Made by a program: the position numbers and the translations under genes. A DNA stretch of 18,967 nt, from assembly GCA_047615875.1 (NCBI GenBank), contig JBLHGU010000096.1:1-18967 (forward strand), read 5' to 3'. Positions 15,335-18,967 of this stretch are shown here, in pieces. This DNA is from JBLHGU01 sp047615875 (lineage in GTDB: Bacteria > Pseudomonadota > Gammaproteobacteria > Arenicellales > CAJQKF01). Position 1 is the stretch's first letter, and each line of letters opens with the position of its first letter. Under the pieces are notes generated by a model that was not told the origin of the DNA, did no database searches, and worked only from the letters and a program-made list of their open reading frames with translations.

Positions 15335-16324
15335 TTAATTTAAGGTGATGACAGCTTCATTTTTCACTACATCACGTAAAGTCACTCGATCACTATTTTT
15401 TAAAGGCACTAAACCAGCATCAGCAAGATAACCCTCTTCTCCGTTTGCTTTTTCATCGACAAATGACTCTAAGAATTTTTTCAATCCTGGTATGACATTC
15501 ATATGTGCTTTTTTGACATAAAAGAATAATGGACGTGCTACTGGGTATTCGTAGCTTTGAATACTTTCTAAAGAGATTTCAACATTATCAATCGTAGCAG
15601 CCTGAATTTGATCATCATTATTATCTAAATAGCTGAATCCAAAAATACCAAATAAATTCTTGTTTGCTTCAAGTTTTTTAACAATTAATCCATCGTTTTC
15701 CCCAGCTTCAATTACAGCCCCATCTTCACGCATTATTTTACATGCCTTCTTGCCCATCTTTTTTACTGTTGGAGAACACCCTTTTTTCATAACTTTATCA
15801 TTCCAAGCATCACGTGTTCCTGATGTTGGAGGCGGGGTTAGAATGGCTATCTTTACTTTTGGTAATGCGGAGTCTATCTCACTCCAGTAAGTTGGCTTTG
15901 GCCCATGCTCAGCCATTGCTGTCCATAACTGCTGTCGTGTGAAATTAAATATTTTACCTTCAATAGAATTTGCAAATGCAATGCCGTCACTACCAAATTT
16001 AACTTCGATAATATCGTTCACACCGTTCTTTTTACAATCATTAAATTCTGATAATTTAATGGCTCTTGATGCATTAGAAATATCAGCATAAGACTCACCA
16101 ATTCCTGCACAAAACAACTTCATTCCACCACCTGTTCCCGTGCTTTCAACAACCGGTGTTTTAAATTTACCTGTGCTTCCAAATCGTTCAGCGACTAATG
16201 TTGTAAATGGATAAACTGTTGATGATCCAACTATTTGAATTTGATCGCGTGCTTGAACTGTTGTGCTTAATGTACATAAGACAGCAAGAGAAATAATGCT
16301 ACTTTTAATATTAAGAGTTTTCAT
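15335..16324 (-). CDS. pstS: periplasmic phosphate-binding protein PstS
   Basis: 329 aa with a Sec signal peptide cleaved after about residue 25 (TTVQA|RDQ). The phosphate-loop motifs are present: IVGSSTVYPF (31-40), ESTGTGGGMK (60-69), ISNASRAI (82-89) and PPTSGTRDAW. Four or more cysteines (71, 97 and two in the KKGCSP / KKACKI region) may pair in the periplasm. It captures orthophosphate and delivers it to PstC-PstA. It is preceded by a 141-bp gap after phoR, the only sizeable gap in the operon, holding a candidate Pho box and promoter; the ribosome-binding site (AAAGAAAAG) is weak and distant. Confidence 0.95.
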   Translation of the reverse strand: MKTLNIKSSIISLAVLCTLSTTVQARDQIQIVGSSTVYPFTTLVAERFGSTGKFKTPVVESTGTGGGMKLFCAGIGESYADISNASRAIKLSEFNDCKKNGVNDIIEVKFGSDGIAFANSIEGKIFNFTRQQLWTAMAEHGPKPTYWSEIDSALPKVKIAILTPPPTSGTRDAWNDKVMKKGCSPTVKKMGKKACKIMREDGAVIEAGENDGLIVKKLEANKNLFGIFGFSYLDNNDDQIQAATIDNVEISLESIQSYEYPVARPLFFYVKKAHMNVIPGLKKFLESFVDEKANGEEGYLADAGLVPLKNSDRVTLRDVVKNEAVITLN

Positions 16325-16371
16325 TTAATATTCTTTTCTTTGTAAGTTAATGATGAAAAGGATATTGAACT

Positions 16372-16393
16372 TGAATTGTTAGGATTGTGTTAG
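16372..16393 (-). promoter_or_regulatory. candidate Pho box upstream of pstS
   Basis: On the minus strand CTAACA occurs twice at exactly 11-bp spacing (16393-16388 and 16382-16377), the phasing of PhoB-binding half-sites (consensus CTGTCAT units, here 4 of 6 matching in each). A CAATAT that could be the -10 lies about 10 bp downstream, the position used in PhoB-dependent promoters, and the pstS start is about 50 bp from the box. The match to consensus is imperfect. Confidence 0.4.
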
Positions 16394-16465
16394 CGCAGGG
16401 TGAGTTGATTGCTAGTTTTACGTTATCTTGGCTGAATCAACTTAAAAAGCCTCTTAATTTATTGA

Positions 16466-17869
16466 TCACAATTTAAAACTAATAATAAATCGACAACCTC
16501 CTTTGCTATTATTTTTTACAGAAATTGATCCCTTATGTATTTGAACTATGTGTTTGACTATCGCCAACCCCAATCCAGTACCACCTTGCTGTCTGCTACG
16601 GGACTTATCAGTACGGTAAAAACGTTCGAACAAGCGATGAAAGTGGTGTTCTGATATACCCGGCCCTTTATCACTTATTATCAAATGAACACAGACACCA
16701 TCAATCTCACTGCTTAGATTAATTTTTCCTCCTTCATCGCTGTATTTAATGGCATTGTCGATCAAGTTAACTAATGCTTGAAGCATGAGCGATTGATCTG
16801 CCTCAATAACCTCTTTTGAGTTAGTAATTAGTTTAATTTTGATATTTTTCTTTTCTGCTCGAACATGACACAAATCAACTGCGCCAAGAAATAAATCTTT
16901 TACTTTTAGTTTATTAGTTCTTAAGAGTTCTTTTCTGGGACTGTTTTCTAATCGTGATAACATTAATAAATCATCAACAATATGACTCAAACGATTGTTT
17001 TGTTTCAATACTATATTTAAAAATCGCTCAATATCTTTCTTATCATGCATTGCACCATCTAAAAGTGTTTCGACATAACTTTGTATTGTTGCAATCGGTG
17101 TTTTTAATTCATGAGATACATTCGCAACAAAGTCTATCCTTAAATTTTCAAGACGCCCTAAATGGTTGGTCATATTATTAAGAGCATGCCCTAAGTGATC
17201 AATTTCTTTAATATCATATTCAGGCAGTGTCGCATCAAATTCACCGAGCACTATTAGGTCTGCAGTTTTTACAATATTATTTAAGGGTTTATTAATCTTG
17301 CTGTAAATGAACCATATTGTGCCAATAATGATTGTAAGAAAGATCATCATGACAAAATAGAACTGTTGATTTAGCTCCTTAAGCAAATTATCGACTTCAA
17401 GTAAAGGTATTGCAGTTCTGATTACAATGGACTCTTGTTTATACTGTTTTTTTACAGCCACATAGAGCAATGAATGTTGAACTGTATTGCTAAATCGAAT
17501 AACACTGCCTTTGTTTTTTTGAATAGCCATTGCTATTTCTGGCCGAGATAGATGGTTATCCATAGTGAGAGGATCAGCCTCAGAATCACATAACACCTTA
17601 CCTAAATTACTGACAATTGTGACACGAGTTGATGGGTCAGAGTTCTTTAGAAACTGACAGTGAAATGGTTCTATTTCTTTATTTGATACAAACTCATTAA
17701 CTGTGACTGCACGAGAATTTAAGCTTGTTTCTAATTGCTCTATAAAAAACTGATGAAAACGCTCTGTGCTATACCAAACTAAAATGATCACTGTGATCAT
17801 AAGTATACTGGCTGCAACACTATAGCTTTGCAATATAGAACGTTTCCTTTTTAAAATATTAGGCATCAT
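16466..17869 (-). CDS. phoR: phosphate-regulon sensor histidine kinase PhoR with extracytoplasmic sensor domain
   Basis: 467 aa. Membrane helix 1 (about 12-32), an extracytoplasmic domain of about 135 residues (33-168), helix 2 (about 169-190), HAMP linker (about 191-243), H-box FVANVSHELKTP with phospho-acceptor His253, N-box NLIDNAIKYS (368-377), G1 DKGPGI (400-405) and G2 GGTGLGLA (429-436). It phosphorylates PhoB when phosphate is scarce. Unlike E. coli PhoR, which has almost no periplasmic part and a cytoplasmic PAS domain, this protein has a large outer sensor and I see no room for a PAS between HAMP and the H-box. The start overlaps the phoB stop (TAATG), so it is translationally coupled. 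Confidence 0.93.
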   Translation of the reverse strand: MMPNILKRKRSILQSYSVAASILMITVIILVWYSTERFHQFFIEQLETSLNSRAVTVNEFVSNKEIEPFHCQFLKNSDPSTRVTIVSNLGKVLCDSEADPLTMDNHLSRPEIAMAIQKNKGSVIRFSNTVQHSLLYVAVKKQYKQESIVIRTAIPLLEVDNLLKELNQQFYFVMMIFLTIIIGTIWFIYSKINKPLNNIVKTADLIVLGEFDATLPEYDIKEIDHLGHALNNMTNHLGRLENLRIDFVANVSHELKTPIATIQSYVETLLDGAMHDKKDIERFLNIVLKQNNRLSHIVDDLLMLSRLENSPRKELLRTNKLKVKDLFLGAVDLCHVRAEKKNIKIKLITNSKEVIEADQSLMLQALVNLIDNAIKYSDEGGKINLSSEIDGVCVHLIISDKGPGISEHHFHRLFERFYRTDKSRSRQQGGTGLGLAIVKHIVQIHKGSISVKNNSKGGCRFIISFKL

Positions 17870-18546
17870 TATTCTTGAAATTTGTACCCTATTCCTCGTA
17901 CTGTCTCTATCATTTTTCCGTACGTGCTTATTTTTTTCCTTAGACCAACTATTTGCACATCTATTGCTCGCTCGGTTACCACGTATCTTTCACCTCGAAT
18001 AGCATTAACTATTTGGAATCGCGTAAAAACCCAACCCCTGTTGCTTACTAAAAAATGCAGAATTGAGAATTCACTTTTAGTCAGTTCAATTTCTTCATTA
18101 TCTATCTTTATAGAATGCTTATTTTTATTTAATACCATCGTATTAATGACTAGATCATTATCGACTGATTCTTCAACTTTAGATCTGCGTAATAATGCTC
18201 TTACTCTAGCCAATAATACACGTGGACTGTATGGTTTTGTTACATAGTCATCTGCACCTAACTCTAAACCACAAACGATATCAGCCTCTTCGCCTTTTGC
18301 GCTCACCATGACGATTGGAATACTTTTTGTATTTAAATCACTTTTCAACTCACGGCACACGTCTAAACCAGACATTTTAGGTAACATGAGATCAAGTAAT
18401 ATAATATCAGGGTGAATTGATTTTGCTTTTATTATGCCATCTTCACCACTTTCAACGCCTAATACCTCATAACCTTCTCTTTTAAAATTGTAGAGCATGA
18501 TTTCTCTAAGGTCTTCTTCATCTTCTACAATTAGAATCTTTTTCAT
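17869..18546 (-). CDS. phoB: phosphate-regulon response regulator PhoB
   Basis: 225 aa. Receiver domain with acidic pocket E8-D9, phospho-acceptor Asp52 (LLDLMLPKMSG), Ser82 and Lys104 (VTKPYSPR); C-terminal OmpR/PhoB winged helix (about 133-223) including LTKSEFSILHFL, RGERYVVTERAIDVQIVGLRKK and ETVRGIGYKF. When phosphorylated by PhoR it should bind Pho boxes and activate pstS and other genes. It is first in a phoBR-pstSCAB-phoU unit; the initiation site is CAGAGAAAAT-ATG. Confidence 0.96.
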   Translation of the reverse strand: MKKILIVEDEEDLREIMLYNFKREGYEVLGVESGEDGIIKAKSIHPDIILLDLMLPKMSGLDVCRELKSDLNTKSIPIVMVSAKGEEADIVCGLELGADDYVTKPYSPRVLLARVRALLRRSKVEESVDNDLVINTMVLNKNKHSIKIDNEEIELTKSEFSILHFLVSNRGWVFTRFQIVNAIRGERYVVTERAIDVQIVGLRKKISTYGKMIETVRGIGYKFQE

Positions 18547-18754
18547 ATTTTCTCTGTATTTATAAATCTAAATGAAATAACTTATTTAGTGATTATTAAT
18601 TCCTTATTAACTTTAATCACTCCTCATAAAGTTTGTATATTTACACTTAATTTATCTTTATCAAACACCTGTTTAGTAAGCAATGATGCAACATGCTGTG
18701 CAGAATGTTACTCCTTTAACAGACTATCTCATTATAACGGTTAATAAAGTTTAC
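18547..18754. promoter_or_regulatory. phoB leader and possible promoter
   Basis: AT-rich 208 bp between phoB and the IS1380-family element end. On the minus strand TTGATA (18664-18659) and AATATA (18641-18636) are 17 bp apart and could form a weak promoter; TATACA two bases upstream of that -10 is an alternative with a longer spacer. I do not find a convincing Pho box. The insertion sequence may have separated phoB from part of its native control region. Confidence 0.3.
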
Positions 18755-18967
18755 CCTAGCGTTGCATAAATTCAGTAGCTATTAGACTATGTAGTCTGCC
18801 TCAATTCTTTCAAGTAATGCAACAACTCGTCTTGCTGTAATTTGTTCGCACTCATTGAGAGCGTCAATTTACCCTGCGGCCTGATCAATCGACCCGCCCG
18901 TTGGATAAGACGTCGACGTACGGTATCCAGCTGCTGAAATTTCCACAGCGCCGGACGCTTTTCCAGT
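18755..18967 (-). mobile_element. end of an IS1380-family insertion sequence
   Basis: The plus strand reads CCTAGCGTTGCATAAATTC from 18755; CCTAG is the terminal pentamer of IS1380-family ends such as ISEcp1. The transposase C-terminus lies just inside. If it duplicates 4 bp, the flanking copy would be TTAC (18751-18754). The element continues beyond the window. Confidence 0.65.
18787..18967 (-). CDS. IS1380-family transposase, C-terminal 60 residues (runs off the window)
   Basis: The frame enters at the window end and stops at TAG (18789-18787). It reads LEKRPALWKFQQLDTVRRRLI, then RAGRLIRPQGKLTLSMSANK and ends ELLHYLKELRQTT. The pattern DTVRRRLIxRAGRLxRPxGKLxLxxxAN is the conserved tail of IS1380-family DDE transposases. 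The catalytic region is outside the window, so activity cannot be judged. GC content is higher than in the adjacent pho genes, consistent with insertion from elsewhere. Confidence 0.8.
   Translation of the reverse strand, partial: LEKRPALWKFQQLDTVRRRLIQRAGRLIRPQGKLTLSMSANKLQQDELLHYLKELRQTT

Overview
The window looks like accessory DNA of an aquatic gammaproteobacterium, perhaps a genomic island or plasmid. The support is a tRNA-Phe 3' end of gammaproteobacterial type, the Pst/Pho gene order, the copper genes and the mixture of IS91-, IS6- and IS1380-family remnants. No gene identifies the genus. Base composition is mosaic by eye: the copper block (about 1-4300) is near 55-60% GC, the middle is mixed, and the phosphate operon (about 11200-18750) is clearly AT-rich.

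Left block, all on the minus strand: a lipoprotein cytochrome c (4237-3722), a MerR-type metal regulator (3598-3179) behind its own MerR-type operator/promoter, a P1B-1 copper ATPase with YHS and two CPMHP-type metal-binding repeats (3152-717), and a multicopper oxidase reduced to N-terminal and C-terminal pieces (715-104). A 34-codon membrane peptide overlaps its stop. This is a copper efflux and oxidation module whose oxidase has decayed.

Middle block (about 4545-11200): a patchwork of broken genes inside nested inverted repeats. A receptor pseudogene (4546-4709) is cut by an IS91-family 3' end. A 97%-identical inverted copy of that end lies at 10964-11198, 21 bp from the phoU stop, so the two IS91 3' ends face outward around about 6.5 kb. 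Nested inside is a second inverted repeat of 325 bp (5220-5544 / 8044-8368), each copy carrying the 3' half of a tRNA-Phe gene. Between these tRNA halves lies an intact secreted UshA-type 5'-nucleotidase (7714-6110). Further right are two related IS6-like remnants (7785-7905 and 9316-9464), an exported protein of unknown function (8810-9298), a phage-type DUF3310 protein whose C-terminus runs into a third IS91-like end (9838-9533), a 250-bp iteron-like zone built on a 9-bp motif (9904-10156), and the C-terminal part of a probable phage/plasmid replication protein (10163-10654).

Right block, all on the minus strand: phoB-phoR-pstS-pstC-pstA-pstB-phoU (18546-11220), a complete phosphate-sensing and high-affinity phosphate-uptake operon. 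phoB/phoR and pstC/pstA overlap, and pstS has its own leader with an 11-bp-phased Pho-box-like repeat. The window ends in the C-terminus and terminal CCTAG of an IS1380-family element upstream of phoB. The 5'-nucleotidase, which would release phosphate from nucleotides outside the cytoplasm, fits functionally with the neighbouring Pst/Pho genes although it sits in a different mobile segment.

I see no convincing undescribed system. The items most worth a second look are the nested inverted repeats with tRNA-Phe halves and outward IS91 ends, the 9-bp iteron zone, and the exported orphan protein.
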